Positions 27,371 to 37,471 of a DNA stretch of 64,000 nt are shown piece by piece (position 1 is the stretch's first letter; the number at the start of each line of letters is the position of its first letter). The notes under the pieces were generated by a model. It was not told the origin of the DNA and did not search any database. It saw nothing but the letters and a program-made list of their open reading frames with translations. The position numbers were made by a program, and so were the translations under genes. This DNA comes from Pseudomonas sp. MTM4 (GTDB lineage: Bacteria; Pseudomonadota; Gammaproteobacteria; Pseudomonadales; Pseudomonadaceae): the NCBI RefSeq assembly GCF_019355055.1, contig NZ_CP048411.1, forward strand, positions 62,001-126,000, given 5' to 3'.

Positions 27371-29389
27371 ATGGCTGACCTACTGAATATTGGCCTGTCG
27401 GGCTTGAGTGCGAGCAAGAGCCAGCTGTCGATCACAGGCCACAACATCAGCAACGTCAATACTCCCGGCTATAGCCGCCAGGATGCATCCCAGGCAACTC
27501 GGACCCCTCAATTCAGCGGGGCGGGTTATGTCGGCTCGGGCACTACGCTGGTGGAAATCCGCAGGACGTACAGCGAGTTCCTGACCAGTCAGTTGCGCAG
27601 CAGCACTTCGCTGAGCAGCGACGTGGAAGCCTACAAAAGCCAGATCGACCAGCTCGATTCTCTGCTGGCAGGCAGCACGACCGGCATCACGCCCTCGCTG
27701 CAGAAGTTTTTCTCGGCACTGCAAACGGCAGCGGAAGACCCCGCCAACATTCCGGCACGTCAGTTGGTACTGGCGGAGGCTGAGGGGCTGGCGCGCCGAT
27801 TCAATACCGTTTCCGACCGGCTGACCGAACAGAACAACTTCACCAACAAGCAGATGGCTGCGGTCACCGATCAGATCAATCGTCTGGCCGGCAGCATCGG
27901 TAGCTTGAACCAAGCCATCGCGACAGCTTCGGCCAACGGCAAACAACCCAATGACCTTCTCGACGCACGCGACGAGGCGGTGCGTCAGTTATCGACCTAC
28001 ATCGGCGTCACCGTAACGCCGCAGGACGACAATAGCTTCAATATCTCGGTCGGTACTGGTCAGCCCCTAGTCGTCGGAAGCGCCGTCAGCCGGCTGGAAA
28101 TCGTGCCAGGACAGCGCGATCCCAACCGTCACGAGATCCAGTTTGTCAGCGGCGGCTCGCGCCAGGGGATTACGTCGCAGATTACCGGCGGCGAGCTGGG
28201 TGGGCTGATTCGCTATCGCCAGGAAGTGCTGGACCCGACGCTCAATTCGCTGGGGCAGCTGGCGTTGGCTGTGAGTGATCAGGTCAATACCCAGCTGGGA
28301 CAGGGGCTGGATTTGAAGGGCAACGTTGGCGTCGGCCTGTTCAAAGATATCAATGCGGCCGATCTGGTCGATAAGCGCAGTTATCCGACGGGGATAAATG
28401 TCGAGATCACTAACACCTCGTCGCTTGCTGCTAGTGACTACGAGATAGAAATCGGCGCGGGCGACAGTTATCGAATTCGTCCGGTGGGTGGGCGCTGGAT
28501 CGAGGGTCAAACGTTCGGTACCGAAGTGCCTGGATTGGGTTTTAACTTACATCGGATCGATTCGTCGCTCGGCGAGGGTGACAAGGTATTGATCATGCCG
28601 ACTCGGCGCGGCGCCTCTGAAATCGGCGCAGTGCTCGATCAGGCTGATCAGCTCGCCTTCGCTGCGGCAGTGCGTGCGGAAAGCAGTTTGCAAAACGGCG
28701 GTACCGGAGCGATTGGCCAGCCGGACATGGTTTCCGCGCCTTCGCCGATCGACCCTGCCGAACTGAAAACAGCGTTCGGCAGTGGGTTGAATCTAGCTGC
28801 AACCGTCAACGCAGACGGCACCTTCACGTTGTCCGCCGCTACAGGCAACTGGTCATACGTGGATGAAAATGGCAATTCTCTTGTCGATGGCAGCGGCAAT
28901 CCAGCGACTCCGACGCTTCAATCCGGTAATAGCAACACCGTTCGGCTGGCTTATACGGCAGCATCGGGAGAGGTTTATCAGTTTGATTTCACTATCAACG
29001 GACGACCACAGGCGAATGACAGTTTCTCGCTCAACTTCAACCAGAGCGGCGTATCGGACAACCGCAACGCATTAAAGCTGGTGGATCTGCAGACAAAGCA
29101 GACGATCGGGGTCGATGGCGCTGTTGTCGGGTCGGGCTCCAGCTTCACCGATGGCTACGGCGAGCTGGTAGAGCGGGTCGGCACGCTGACCGCTCAGGCT
29201 CGCATGGACAGCGAAGCGACGGGTGCGATCCTCAAGCAGGCGACCGACAACCGGGATTCGCTCTCGGCCGTGAACCTCGACGAGGAAGCCGCCAACCTGA
29301 TCAAGTTCGAGCAGTACTACAACGCCTCGGCCCAGATCATTCAAGTTGCGCGCACCATGTTCGATACATTGATCAGCACCTTCAGGTAA
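27371..29389 (+). CDS. flgK: Flagellar hook-associated protein 1, FlgK
   Basis: The 672-residue protein is the first hook-filament junction protein. N-terminal motif: LLNIGLSGLSASKSQLSITGHNISNVNTPGYSRQDAS. Within the first 200 residues there is a helical region with VSDRLTEQNNFTNKQM. The C-terminal motif is LDEEAANLIKFEQYYNASAQIIQVARTMFDTLISTFR. The central region is the variable surface domain. It is exported with help from FlgN, encoded 11 kb upstream. Confidence 0.97.
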   Translation: MADLLNIGLSGLSASKSQLSITGHNISNVNTPGYSRQDASQATRTPQFSGAGYVGSGTTLVEIRRTYSEFLTSQLRSSTSLSSDVEAYKSQIDQLDSLLAGSTTGITPSLQKFFSALQTAAEDPANIPARQLVLAEAEGLARRFNTVSDRLTEQNNFTNKQMAAVTDQINRLAGSIGSLNQAIATASANGKQPNDLLDARDEAVRQLSTYIGVTVTPQDDNSFNISVGTGQPLVVGSAVSRLEIVPGQRDPNRHEIQFVSGGSRQGITSQITGGELGGLIRYRQEVLDPTLNSLGQLALAVSDQVNTQLGQGLDLKGNVGVGLFKDINAADLVDKRSYPTGINVEITNTSSLAASDYEIEIGAGDSYRIRPVGGRWIEGQTFGTEVPGLGFNLHRIDSSLGEGDKVLIMPTRRGASEIGAVLDQADQLAFAAAVRAESSLQNGGTGAIGQPDMVSAPSPIDPAELKTAFGSGLNLAATVNADGTFTLSAATGNWSYVDENGNSLVDGSGNPATPTLQSGNSNTVRLAYTAASGEVYQFDFTINGRPQANDSFSLNFNQSGVSDNRNALKLVDLQTKQTIGVDGAVVGSGSSFTDGYGELVERVGTLTAQARMDSEATGAILKQATDNRDSLSAVNLDEEAANLIKFEQYYNASAQIIQVARTMFDTLISTFR

Positions 29390-29400
29390 CAGGCCCGCCC

Positions 29401-30618
29401 ATGCGCATCTCGACCTTGCAAGCATTCAATAACGGCGTGACCGGCATCCAGCGAAACTACGCCAACGCTACGCGCACCCAGGAGCAGATCAGCACCGGCA
29501 ACCGCATCCTTACGCCTGCGGACGATCCGGTTGCCTCGGTACGCCTGCTGCAGCTGGAGCAACAGCAGAACGTGCTTGGCCAGTACAACTCCAATCTGAC
29601 GGCTGCGAAGAACAGCCTGACTCAGGAAGAAGTGACGCTGAACTCGGTCAATACCGTGCTGCAGCGTGTCCGCGAGCTGGCGGTTCAGGCCGGTAACGGT
29701 GCGCTAGACCCGCAGGACCGCAAAGCCATCGCTGCCGAGCTGGGTGAGCGCGAGGATGAGCTGCTGTCGCTGATGAATACGCGCAATGCGCGCGGTGAGT
29801 ATTTGTTCTCAGGATTTCAGGGCAAGACGCAGCCCTTTGTCAGGGGCACGGATGGTAGCTACAGCTATCAGGGTGACGAGGGGCAGCGGAAGTTGCAGAT
29901 TGCCAGTTCGTTGAATGTTCCGATCAGCGATAACGGCAAGTCCATTTTCGAGAACGTAACCAACGCTGGACGTCTTGGCGCTGCGGTATCTGACCAGGCG
30001 GCTTCGACGTTGAATGTTTCAGACGCGCTGGTTAGTGATGAGGTCGCTTTTGCCGGCATTGGGGGGTTGGAAATCACGTTCAGCGCGAGTCCGAACGAGC
30101 GGAACTATAGCGTGGCCGACGCCAGCGGGAACGTCCTTAGCACTGGTAGTTTGGACAGTGACGGAGAAAAGGAAAACAAGCTGGTAGTTGGCGGAGTGAC
30201 TCTTTATATCTCAGGCGAGCCGACTGCCGGCGAGGTAATTACGATTCCCGAAAGTGAGAGTCCTAAACAAGGAGTTCTCGATACGATTGCTAACCTCCGC
30301 AAGGCTCTGGAAGATCCAGCGACCGGCAACACCGGCGTCCGCGACGCGGTCGCAGTCGCCTTGACCAACCTCGACCACGGCATGGTCAGCGTCGACGCGG
30401 CGCGCGGCAATATTGGCGCACGGTTAAATACCATCGACACCACCCTGACCGACAACGAAGACGTCGCGCTGGTCAACAAAGGCGTCCAGGCGGAACTGCG
30501 CGAACTGGACTACGCCGAGGCGTTGTCGCGGCTGTCGATGCAAACGGTCATTCTAGAAGCGGCCCAGCAGAGCTACGTGAAAATTTCCGGGCTTAGCCTG
30601 TTCAATGTGATGCGTTAA
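29401..30618 (+). CDS. flgL: Flagellar hook-associated protein 3, FlgL
   Basis: The 405-residue second junction protein links FlgK to flagellin. The N-terminus (RISTLQAFNNGVTGIQRNYANATRTQEQISTGNRILTPADDPVASVRLL) and the C-terminus (LDYAEALSRLSMQTVILEAAQQSYVKISGLSLFNVMR) are flagellin-like. It is the last flg gene here. No flagellin gene or glycosylation island follows, and a comEA-like gene begins 131 bases later. Confidence 0.97.
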   Translation: MRISTLQAFNNGVTGIQRNYANATRTQEQISTGNRILTPADDPVASVRLLQLEQQQNVLGQYNSNLTAAKNSLTQEEVTLNSVNTVLQRVRELAVQAGNGALDPQDRKAIAAELGEREDELLSLMNTRNARGEYLFSGFQGKTQPFVRGTDGSYSYQGDEGQRKLQIASSLNVPISDNGKSIFENVTNAGRLGAAVSDQAASTLNVSDALVSDEVAFAGIGGLEITFSASPNERNYSVADASGNVLSTGSLDSDGEKENKLVVGGVTLYISGEPTAGEVITIPESESPKQGVLDTIANLRKALEDPATGNTGVRDAVAVALTNLDHGMVSVDAARGNIGARLNTIDTTLTDNEDVALVNKGVQAELRELDYAEALSRLSMQTVILEAAQQSYVKISGLSLFNVMR

Positions 30619-30749
30619 GCGCGGCCTGGCGGGCGTGGTTCACAGAACCAGCGCGCCGATTTGACTTGGCATTGTTGCAGCATAAAGTGTCCCGGCGGCG
30701 CATGGAGTACCGCGCCGGTCGAAAACCAACACTCAAAGGGACGTGAATC

Positions 30750-31064
30750 ATGACCAAGTCTTTTCTCTCCGCAGCACTCTTCGCATTGCTTGCCAGCGTT
30801 TCCATTGGCGGCCATGCAGCTCAGACTGAACCTGTTGCAGCAGCAGAAGTAGCCGTAGCTCAAACGGCAACAATCAATCTCAATTCGGCCGATGCCGAAA
30901 CCCTGACCCGCGAACTCAAAGGCATCGGTGCAACAAAGGCCAAGGCCATCATCGCGTACCGTGAAGCCCATGGCCCGTTCGGCTCGGTCGATGAGTTGCT
31001 GGAAGTCAAAGGGATTGGTGCCGCTACCCTGGAAAAGAACCGCGCCAAGTTGAGCCTGAACTGA
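30750..31064 (+). CDS. ComEA-like exported helix-hairpin-helix protein
   Basis: The 104-residue product has a signal peptide (about 1-23, ending GHA) and a C-terminal double helix-hairpin-helix domain (about 45-104). The domain contains [30 protein letters not shown] and [19 protein letters not shown]. This is the ComEA pattern: a periplasmic DNA-binding protein that pulls incoming DNA during transformation. P. stutzeri is naturally transformable, so a real role is plausible, but many pseudomonads carry this gene without proven competence. It has its own AAAGGGACG-type ribosome site and is followed by a terminator. Confidence 0.9.
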   Translation: MTKSFLSAALFALLASVSIGGHAAQTEPVAAAEVAVAQTATINLNSADAETLTRELKGIGATKAKAIIAYREAHGPFGSVDELLEVKGIGAATLEKNRAKLSLN

Positions 31065-31117
31065 TCAGGTGAGCTCATTTCTAAGCCGGTGTGTTCCGCT
31101 GGCTTCAGTACGCTGAC

Positions 31118-31146
31118 AAAGCCCTGGCCTGTGCCAGGGCTTTTGT
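31118..31146 (+). terminator. Intrinsic terminator after the comEA-like gene
   Basis: AAAGCCCTGGC / GCCAGGGCTTT with a CTGT loop is an 11-bp perfect stem followed by a T-rich end. It faces the GGDEF-EAL gene coming from the other side about 80 bases later. Confidence 0.92.
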
Positions 31147-31227
31147 TTACGGGCTATCGTTCCTGTCCGATCAGCGCGAAGGGCAGTCGCTGCGCTCACA
31201 TAACATGCCTAGCCGTTTCGCTGCCTA

Positions 31228-34134
31228 TTAGCCGCCGCCATCGTTCGTGTCGGAACCTGTCAGAAGCCTACTGAACTCGTCGAGGGGCAGCGGACGGCTG
31301 AACAGATAACCCTGATACAGGTGACAGCCCTGCAGTTGCAGCAAGTCTAGCTGCGCCTGCTGCTCGACCCCTTCGGCGATCACCTCAAGCCCGAGACTTC
31401 TAGCCATCGCGACGATAGCGCGGATGATCTCGGCGTCGTTGGGCGCATCCAGCGCGTCTCGTACAAATGACTGATCTATCTTGAGCAAATCCACCGGCAA
31501 TCGTTTCAGATAGGTGAGCGATGAATAGCCAGTGCCGAAATCGTCCATGGCGAAGCTGACGCCGTGTCGGCAAAGGCGGCGCATCTTGGCAATGGTGTCG
31601 TCCAGGTTCTGGATCACAATACCTTCGGTGATCTCAAGCTTGATCATCCTATGCGGAACCCCGGTGGCCTTCAGCGCATTGAGGGTGCGTTCGACGAACT
31701 CGTTCTGACGGAACTGACGCGGGCTGATGTTGACGCAAAGGCTGAAGGTGTCGGGGTGCACCAGTCCCGCGGCCAACAGCGAAGCGCCGATGCGGCTGGC
31801 TTGTGTGATGATCCAGTCGCCGACTTCGACGATCAGGCCGTTTTCTTCCAGCACATCAATGAACTGAGCGGGCGAGCGCGGGCCGTGCTCCGGGTGATTC
31901 CAGCGCAACAGAACTTCAGCGCCGATCACCGAACCCGAGCGTGCATCCACTTGGGGTTGCAGCTGTAACTCGAATTCGTTGCGCTGCAGCGCCAACCGTA
32001 GCTCGCTCTCCAGCTGCATGCGTGCGCTTGCGGCTTGCTGCATCGTCGTGCGAAACAATTGGATGGCGTTGCGCCCGGCTGCTTTGGCCCCGTAGAGCGC
32101 AATGTCGGCTCGCTTCAGGAGATCGGCGGGTGTGTCGCCATGGTCAGGCAGAAGGGCGATACCGATGCTTGGGGTGACGTGCAACCGGTTGCCTTCGAAT
32201 GTCATGGGCTCGGCGAGCAGGGTCCGTAGCTTTTCGGCAATCTGACGAACATGGCGCGTCACCTCCGAGCGCCTGCCGCTCAAACCTGTCAGCAGAACGA
32301 CGAACTCATCGCCCCCGAGGCGCGCGACGGTATCTTCTTGGCGGGTGCTGGCTTCGAGGCGAGCCGTAATCATCTTCAGGACAGCATCGCCGACCGGATG
32401 CCCAAGCGAATCGTTGATGTGCTTGAAATGATCCAGATCTAAAAACAGCAGGGCGCCTCGCAGGTCATGGCGCTTGTGCAGCGCAATCTGCTGTACCAGA
32501 CGATCCATCAGCAGCGCCCGGTTGGGAAGGTTGGTCAGTGGGTCGTGATACGCCAGGTGATGGATCTGCGCATGTGCAGCCTTCAGCTGACTGATGTCTC
32601 GCGCCGATATCAACAGGCAGTCGGTGTCGTTGAGTTCGATCGGTTCGACTGACACCTCGATGTGTTTAGGGTTGCTGTGACGATCCTGGCCGACCATTTC
32701 CCAGTTGGCGACGCGGCCGTCACGCTCCAGCTGTTCGAGAATGTCCTTGCGCTGCGAGTCCGACCAGATGCCCAGTTCGGTGGATGTACGGCCAATGGCT
32801 TCTTCTGGGCGGTAGCCGGAGAGACGGTGAAAACCTTCGTTGACCTCTATGAAGCGTCCGGTGGCGCGTTCGCTGATGATGATGGCGTCGGGGCTTGAAT
32901 GGAATGCCCTGGCGAACTTGGCCTCGCTGGCTTTCAAGGCTGCTTCGGCCTGCTGGCGCTCGGTGATGTCGCGGAAAGTCGTCACGATGCACAGCCTTCG
33001 GTCGATTCGAATGAAGCGGCTGGAGACCACGCATGTGATGTACTGACCAGCCCTGGTGCGAAATTGCGCTTCGGCGTCGTCCAGGCGTTGGTCACGAGCC
33101 AGCCGTTGATAGAGCGACTGCCGCTGTTTCTCGTCGCGCCAGAAATGTATGTCCGGGGCCGAACGCCCAACGATATCGCTGCCTTCCCAGCCGAATACAG
33201 CGCTGAAGCTGGGATTGACATCAATGAAGGTGCCGTCGCGGATACGGGAAAGGGAAATGGGGTCGGGACTGCCTTGGAACAAGGCGGAAAATCTGGCTTC
33301 GGACGCGGCCAGATGCTGTTCGCGCAGGACCCGCTCCGTGGCGTCGATAATGATTCCGGCCATCCGCAACGGCACGCCGTGCTCGTCACGGTACAGCTTG
33401 GCAGTGGTTTCCAGATGCCGGACGGTGCCGTTCGGGTGCACCGCCTGATAGGTCGTCTGATAGCTCTGGCGCCGCCCGGCCAGCAGATCGCTGTAAGCCT
33501 CGCGCATGGTCTGTCGGTCATTGGCGGCGACGCTGCGAAAAAACTCCCGGAACGAACCATCGAACGGACCGTCGATGATGCCCTGCAATTCAGAAGCGCG
33601 GCTCGAAGCATAGAGCCGGTCGCTTGGGATGTGCCATTCCCAGTTGCCCAGCTCTGCTGAGGCCAGCGCCAGTTCCAGACGCTCCTGGCTGTCTTCGAAG
33701 GCCTGGGCCTGAGTGTGCTGAGCGGTAATGTCGCGGACGATGCCCACCAGCATCGATGAGCTGGTGCCGTTGTCCTGCAGCTGCCCATCGATCTCCATCC
33801 AGTGCACGCTTGAGTCTGGCCAGCGCACCCGGTGACGAACACTGAAGCGCGACCTGTCGCCCGACAGTACGGAGCGGGCGACGGTTGTGAGATGAAGCCG
33901 GTCTTCGGCAGCGATCAGATTCAGATACTCGTCCTGAGTAATCTGAGTGAGCGGTTCACTGAGACCAAACAGCCGCCCTGTGCCGAGCGACCAGTGGACG
34001 ATGCCGCGCTGCAAGTCCCACGACCAAACGCCAAGTCCTGCGGCGTCGAGTACCGATAATAGGCGGGTCGCATCCCGCCAGGGCATTGCCGCTTCGCTGG
34101 CGCTGACACCGATCAGGGATTCAGGCGGTCGCAT
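31228..34134 (-). CDS. PAS-PAS-PAS-PAS-GGDEF-EAL c-di-GMP protein
   Basis: The 968-residue soluble protein has four PAS domains (about 20-135, 145-265, 275-395 and 400-520), then a GGDEF domain with an intact motif at 607-611. An RQED inhibitory I-site lies five residues before the motif. An EAL domain begins with the EVL motif at 740-742. The EAL metal and catalytic residues look complete (EITEG, DDFGTGYSS, LKID, IAEGVE), so it could both make and degrade c-di-GMP. No membrane segment is visible. It is close to the flagellar locus and YcgR but transcribed toward comEA. The signal sensed by the PAS domains cannot be read from sequence. Confidence 0.93.
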   Translation of the reverse strand: MRPPESLIGVSASEAAMPWRDATRLLSVLDAAGLGVWSWDLQRGIVHWSLGTGRLFGLSEPLTQITQDEYLNLIAAEDRLHLTTVARSVLSGDRSRFSVRHRVRWPDSSVHWMEIDGQLQDNGTSSSMLVGIVRDITAQHTQAQAFEDSQERLELALASAELGNWEWHIPSDRLYASSRASELQGIIDGPFDGSFREFFRSVAANDRQTMREAYSDLLAGRRQSYQTTYQAVHPNGTVRHLETTAKLYRDEHGVPLRMAGIIIDATERVLREQHLAASEARFSALFQGSPDPISLSRIRDGTFIDVNPSFSAVFGWEGSDIVGRSAPDIHFWRDEKQRQSLYQRLARDQRLDDAEAQFRTRAGQYITCVVSSRFIRIDRRLCIVTTFRDITERQQAEAALKASEAKFARAFHSSPDAIIISERATGRFIEVNEGFHRLSGYRPEEAIGRTSTELGIWSDSQRKDILEQLERDGRVANWEMVGQDRHSNPKHIEVSVEPIELNDTDCLLISARDISQLKAAHAQIHHLAYHDPLTNLPNRALLMDRLVQQIALHKRHDLRGALLFLDLDHFKHINDSLGHPVGDAVLKMITARLEASTRQEDTVARLGGDEFVVLLTGLSGRRSEVTRHVRQIAEKLRTLLAEPMTFEGNRLHVTPSIGIALLPDHGDTPADLLKRADIALYGAKAAGRNAIQLFRTTMQQAASARMQLESELRLALQRNEFELQLQPQVDARSGSVIGAEVLLRWNHPEHGPRSPAQFIDVLEENGLIVEVGDWIITQASRIGASLLAAGLVHPDTFSLCVNISPRQFRQNEFVERTLNALKATGVPHRMIKLEITEGIVIQNLDDTIAKMRRLCRHGVSFAMDDFGTGYSSLTYLKRLPVDLLKIDQSFVRDALDAPNDAEIIRAIVAMARSLGLEVIAEGVEQQAQLDLLQLQGCHLYQGYLFSRPLPLDEFSRLLTGSDTNDGGG

Positions 34135-34257
34135 GAATGGTTTCCGCCGGGCAAGTGGGAAGGTGACGGATCGGCCGATAACCGGTGCTGCTCATGATTC
34201 TGGTGCTCTTGTTGTTATGTCCGAACTTATCCGTAGCAGATGGCAAGGTGCAAGTCG

Positions 34258-35124
34258 TCAGCCTGCATCCAGCAAAGACATGAAGGCCTTGGCTGCGTTC
34301 GACAGGGTGCGCTCGGTGTGGGTTATGTAACCGAGCTCCCTCGTTAGTTGAACCCCAGGCAGCGGCAGACGCACCACCTGTTCATCAAGCATGGTGCGGG
34401 GCAGCACGCTCCAGGCGATGCCAATGGAGACCATCATTTTGATCGTCTCCATATAATTGGTGCTCATCGTAATGTTCGGTCTGAGATTCTCGCGCTCGAA
34501 CAGCCGTTGAGCGATATGGTGGGTGAAGGTGTTGCCGCCTGGAAATACGGCGGGGTAGTCGGCCACGTCGGCCAAGGTTATCTGCTGTTTTTGTGCCAGC
34601 GGATGCTCCGGGGCGACGACGAAATCCAGCGGATCGTCCCATACCTTGCTGGCGCGGATCGGCGCAGTTGTGTGTGGCGCCAGCGTAATCACGGCCAGTT
34701 CGGCACGACCATGAAGAACCTCTTCGTAGGCAACTTCTGAATCCAGGAAGCGGATGTCCAGGTTCACGTTGGGATAGGCACGAGTGAAGCTCCTCAGCAA
34801 CGGCGGCAGGCGATGCAGGCCGATGTGATGACTGGTCGCCAGACACAGGCGACCGCTGACTTCACCGTTGAGATTAGCCAATGCGCGGCGGGTGTCATCC
34901 AGTACATTGAGGATTCGGTAGGCACGGGGCAACAGGGCTCGGCCGGCTTCGGTGAGCCCAATCTCCCGTCCCAAACGATCGAACAGGCGCACATCGAGCT
35001 GCGACTCCAGCGCGGCGAGACGCTTGCTCACCGCCGGTTGAGTCAGGTGCAGGCGCTCTCCTGCCAAAGAGAAGCTGCCGGTTTCAGCAATGGCGATGAA
35101 GGCGTTGAGGCTGGCTAGATCCAT
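34258..35124 (-). CDS. LysR-type transcriptional regulator divergent from leuC
   Basis: The 288-residue regulator has an N-terminal winged helix-turn-helix (LNAFIAIAETGSFSLAGERLHLTQPAVSKRLAALESQL) and a periplasmic-binding-protein-like effector domain from about 90. The ATG at 35124 follows a GGA-containing stretch; a TTG at 35136 is the alternative. It is divergent from leuC with a gap of about 185 bases. I recall a LysR gene at the same place in P. aeruginosa, so it may control the leu genes, but neither target nor effector is shown by the sequence. Confidence 0.9.
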   Translation of the reverse strand: MDLASLNAFIAIAETGSFSLAGERLHLTQPAVSKRLAALESQLDVRLFDRLGREIGLTEAGRALLPRAYRILNVLDDTRRALANLNGEVSGRLCLATSHHIGLHRLPPLLRSFTRAYPNVNLDIRFLDSEVAYEEVLHGRAELAVITLAPHTTAPIRASKVWDDPLDFVVAPEHPLAQKQQITLADVADYPAVFPGGNTFTHHIAQRLFERENLRPNITMSTNYMETIKMMVSIGIAWSVLPRTMLDEQVVRLPLPGVQLTRELGYITHTERTLSNAAKAFMSLLDAG

Positions 35125-35309
35125 GTATTTTTCCAAGGCGTTAAATGACCGTAGTGGGCCGCCCGGCCCACTCGACTTAATGTTCGTGAGATTCCTGCGA
35201 GGAATGCGTTAGATAAAAAATATGAATTTGAGTAATTAAACGCAACCCCCTAGCATCTCCCCATAAGCGAAAGGGCTATTTGCCCGCAGAACTGATGAGG
35301 AAGAGTCCG

Positions 35310-36737
35310 ATGGCCGGCAAAACGCTCTACGACAAACTCTGGGAAATGCATGAGGTCAAGCGTCGCGACGATGGCTCGTCGCTGATCTATATCGACCGTC
35401 ACATTCTCCATGAAGTGACTTCGCCGCAGGCGTTCGAAGGGTTGCGTCTGGCCGGGCGCAAGCCGTGGCGTATCGACGCCAACATCGCCACCCCGGACCA
35501 CAATGTGCCGACCACCAAGGGCGAGCGCCAGGGCGGCTTGGAAGCCATCGCCGACGAGGTCTCGCGCATTCAGGTGCAGACTCTGGACGAGAACTGCGAT
35601 GACTTCGGCATTCTCGAATTCAAGATGAACGATATCCGCCAGGGCATCGTGCATGTCATCGGCCCGGAGCAGGGCGCGACCCTGCCGGGCATGACCGTGG
35701 TCTGCGGCGATTCGCATACGTCCACCCATGGCGCCTTCGGTGCGCTGGCCCACGGCATCGGCACTTCCGAGGTCGAGCATGTGCTCGCCACGCAGTGCCT
35801 GGTGGCCAAGAAGATGAAGAACATGCAGGTGCGCGTTGAAGGCAAGCTGCCGTTCGGCGTCACCGCCAAGGACATCGTGCTCGCCGTGATCGGCAAGATC
35901 GGTACCGCTGGCGGCAACGGCCACGCGCTGGAATTCGCCGGTAGCGCCATCCGCGAATTGTCCATGGAAGGCCGCATGACCCTCTGCAACATGTCCATCG
36001 AAGCTGGCGCTCGCGTGGGCATGGTGGCCTGTGACGAGAAAACCGTCGCCTATGTCGAGGGTCGCCCTTATGCGCCGGAAGGCGCGGACTGGGACAAGGC
36101 AGTCGAGGTCTGGAAAGATCTGGTATCTGACGAGGATGCGGTGTTCGACACTGTCGTTGAGCTGAAAGCCGAGGACATTAAGCCGCAGGTGAGCTGGGGC
36201 ACGTCGCCGGAAATGGTCCTGGCGGTCGACCAACAGGTTCCGGACCCGGCGGTAGAATCCGATCCGGTCAAGCGCGACTCCATCGAGCGCGCGCTGAAAT
36301 ATATGGGCCTGCGCGCCAACCAGCCGATCACCGATATCCAGCTGGATCGCGTGTTCATCGGCTCCTGCACCAACTCGCGCATCGAAGACCTGCGCGCTGC
36401 TGCCGAAGTGGCCAAGGGGCGCAAGGTCGCCGCGACCGTCAAGCAGGCGATGGTGGTGCCGGGTTCGGGCCTGGTCAAGCAGCAGGCGGAATCGGAAGGG
36501 CTGGATAAGATTTTCCTCGAAGCCGGTTTCGAGTGGCGCGAGCCGGGTTGCTCGATGTGTCTGGCGATGAACCCGGATAAGCTGGGCAGCGGCGAGCATT
36601 GCGCGTCCACGTCCAACCGCAACTTCGAGGGGCGCCAGGGGGCTGGTGGCCGCACTCATCTGGTCAGCCCGGCCATGGCCGCGGCAGCCGCTGTGACCGG
36701 CCGTTTCATCGACGTGCGCGAACTGCTCCAGGCCTGA
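35310..36737 (+). CDS. leuC: 3-Isopropylmalate dehydratase large subunit
   Basis: The 475-residue aconitase-family subunit isomerises 2-isopropylmalate to 3-isopropylmalate in leucine synthesis. It carries a 4Fe-4S cluster on cysteines in [10 protein letters not shown] and [11 protein letters not shown]. Other family segments are [16 protein letters not shown] and [33 protein letters not shown]. The ATG at 35310 gives the conserved start. leuD follows 11 bases later. A 502-codon frame on the opposite strand is a coding shadow. Confidence 0.97.
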   Translation: MAGKTLYDKLWEMHEVKRRDDGSSLIYIDRHILHEVTSPQAFEGLRLAGRKPWRIDANIATPDHNVPTTKGERQGGLEAIADEVSRIQVQTLDENCDDFGILEFKMNDIRQGIVHVIGPEQGATLPGMTVVCGDSHTSTHGAFGALAHGIGTSEVEHVLATQCLVAKKMKNMQVRVEGKLPFGVTAKDIVLAVIGKIGTAGGNGHALEFAGSAIRELSMEGRMTLCNMSIEAGARVGMVACDEKTVAYVEGRPYAPEGADWDKAVEVWKDLVSDEDAVFDTVVELKAEDIKPQVSWGTSPEMVLAVDQQVPDPAVESDPVKRDSIERALKYMGLRANQPITDIQLDRVFIGSCTNSRIEDLRAAAEVAKGRKVAATVKQAMVVPGSGLVKQQAESEGLDKIFLEAGFEWREPGCSMCLAMNPDKLGSGEHCASTSNRNFEGRQGAGGRTHLVSPAMAAAAAVTGRFIDVRELLQA

Positions 36738-36748
36738 GGAGGCGAAAC

Positions 36749-37396
36749 ATGAAAGCATTCACCCAACACACCGGCCTGGTCTGTCCGCTCGATCGTGCCA
36801 ACGTCGATACCGATCAGATCATTCCCAAGCAGTTCCTGAAGTCGATCAAGCGCACCGGTTTCGGTCCGAATTTGTTCGATGAGTGGCGCTATCTGGATGT
36901 TGGCCAGCCGAACCAGGATTGTTCACAGCGTCCGGTCAATCACGATTTCGTGCTGAACTTCCCGCGCTATCGGGGCGCCAGCGTGCTGCTTGTACGTGAG
37001 AATTTCGGCTGCGGCTCCTCTCGCGAACATGCGCCCTGGGCGCTTGAAGAGTACGGCTTCCGCACCATCATCGCGCCGAGTTTTGCCGACATCTTCTACA
37101 ACAACAGCTTCAAGAACGGTCTGCTGCCGATCATCCTGACCGAATCCGAGATGGACGAACTGTTCGAACAGGCCGAGGCCAACGAGGGCTACCAACTCAC
37201 CGTTGATCTGGCCGAGCAGACCGTCACGCGCCCGGATGGCAAGCAGTACGGCTTTGAGGTCGACGCCTTCCGCAAGCATTGCCTGCTCAACGGTCTGGAC
37301 GACATTGGCCTGACGCTACAGGATGCCGACGCGATCAAGGTATTCGAGGCCAGGCATCAGCAGAGCCAGCCTTGGCTGTTCGGCGCGATCAAATAA
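36749..37396 (+). CDS. leuD: 3-Isopropylmalate dehydratase small subunit
   Basis: The 215-residue protein is the swivel domain partner of LeuC. Typical segments are [37 protein letters not shown], the [14 protein letters not shown] motif and [18 protein letters not shown]. An AGGAGG lies seven bases before the ATG at 36749. It is co-transcribed with leuC. leuB follows after a gap that holds a palindrome. Confidence 0.97.
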   Translation: MKAFTQHTGLVCPLDRANVDTDQIIPKQFLKSIKRTGFGPNLFDEWRYLDVGQPNQDCSQRPVNHDFVLNFPRYRGASVLLVRENFGCGSSREHAPWALEEYGFRTIIAPSFADIFYNNSFKNGLLPIILTESEMDELFEQAEANEGYQLTVDLAEQTVTRPDGKQYGFEVDAFRKHCLLNGLDDIGLTLQDADAIKVFEARHQQSQPWLFGAIK

Positions 37397-37427
37397 CAGC
37401 AGCGGCAAGCCGCAAGAATAAAAGTAG

Positions 37428-37445
37428 GGTGGGCTTCAGCCCACC
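37428..37445. repeat. Palindrome GGTGGGCTTCAGCCCACC between leuD and leuB
   Basis: This is a perfect 9-bp palindrome in the 75-base leuD-leuB gap. It is preceded by GTAG and followed by ATG, a form I recall as a dispersed palindrome in pseudomonad genomes. Only one copy is visible here, so the repeat status is inference. It may attenuate or stabilise the leuCD transcript. Confidence 0.5.
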
Positions 37446-37471
37446 ATGAGCGCTTATCTGAAGGAATGGAA

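Noticed and set aside
30668..30684. Sigma-54-like TTGGCATTGTTGCAGC upstream of the comEA-like gene
   Set aside because: When GG-N10-GC is aligned, the -12 element reads GCAGC rather than TTGCW, so it does not fit.
35250..36758. 502-codon frame on the minus strand over leuC
   Set aside because: It is antisense to a certain leuC, has no domain pattern, and long antisense frames are common in GC-rich coding sequence.
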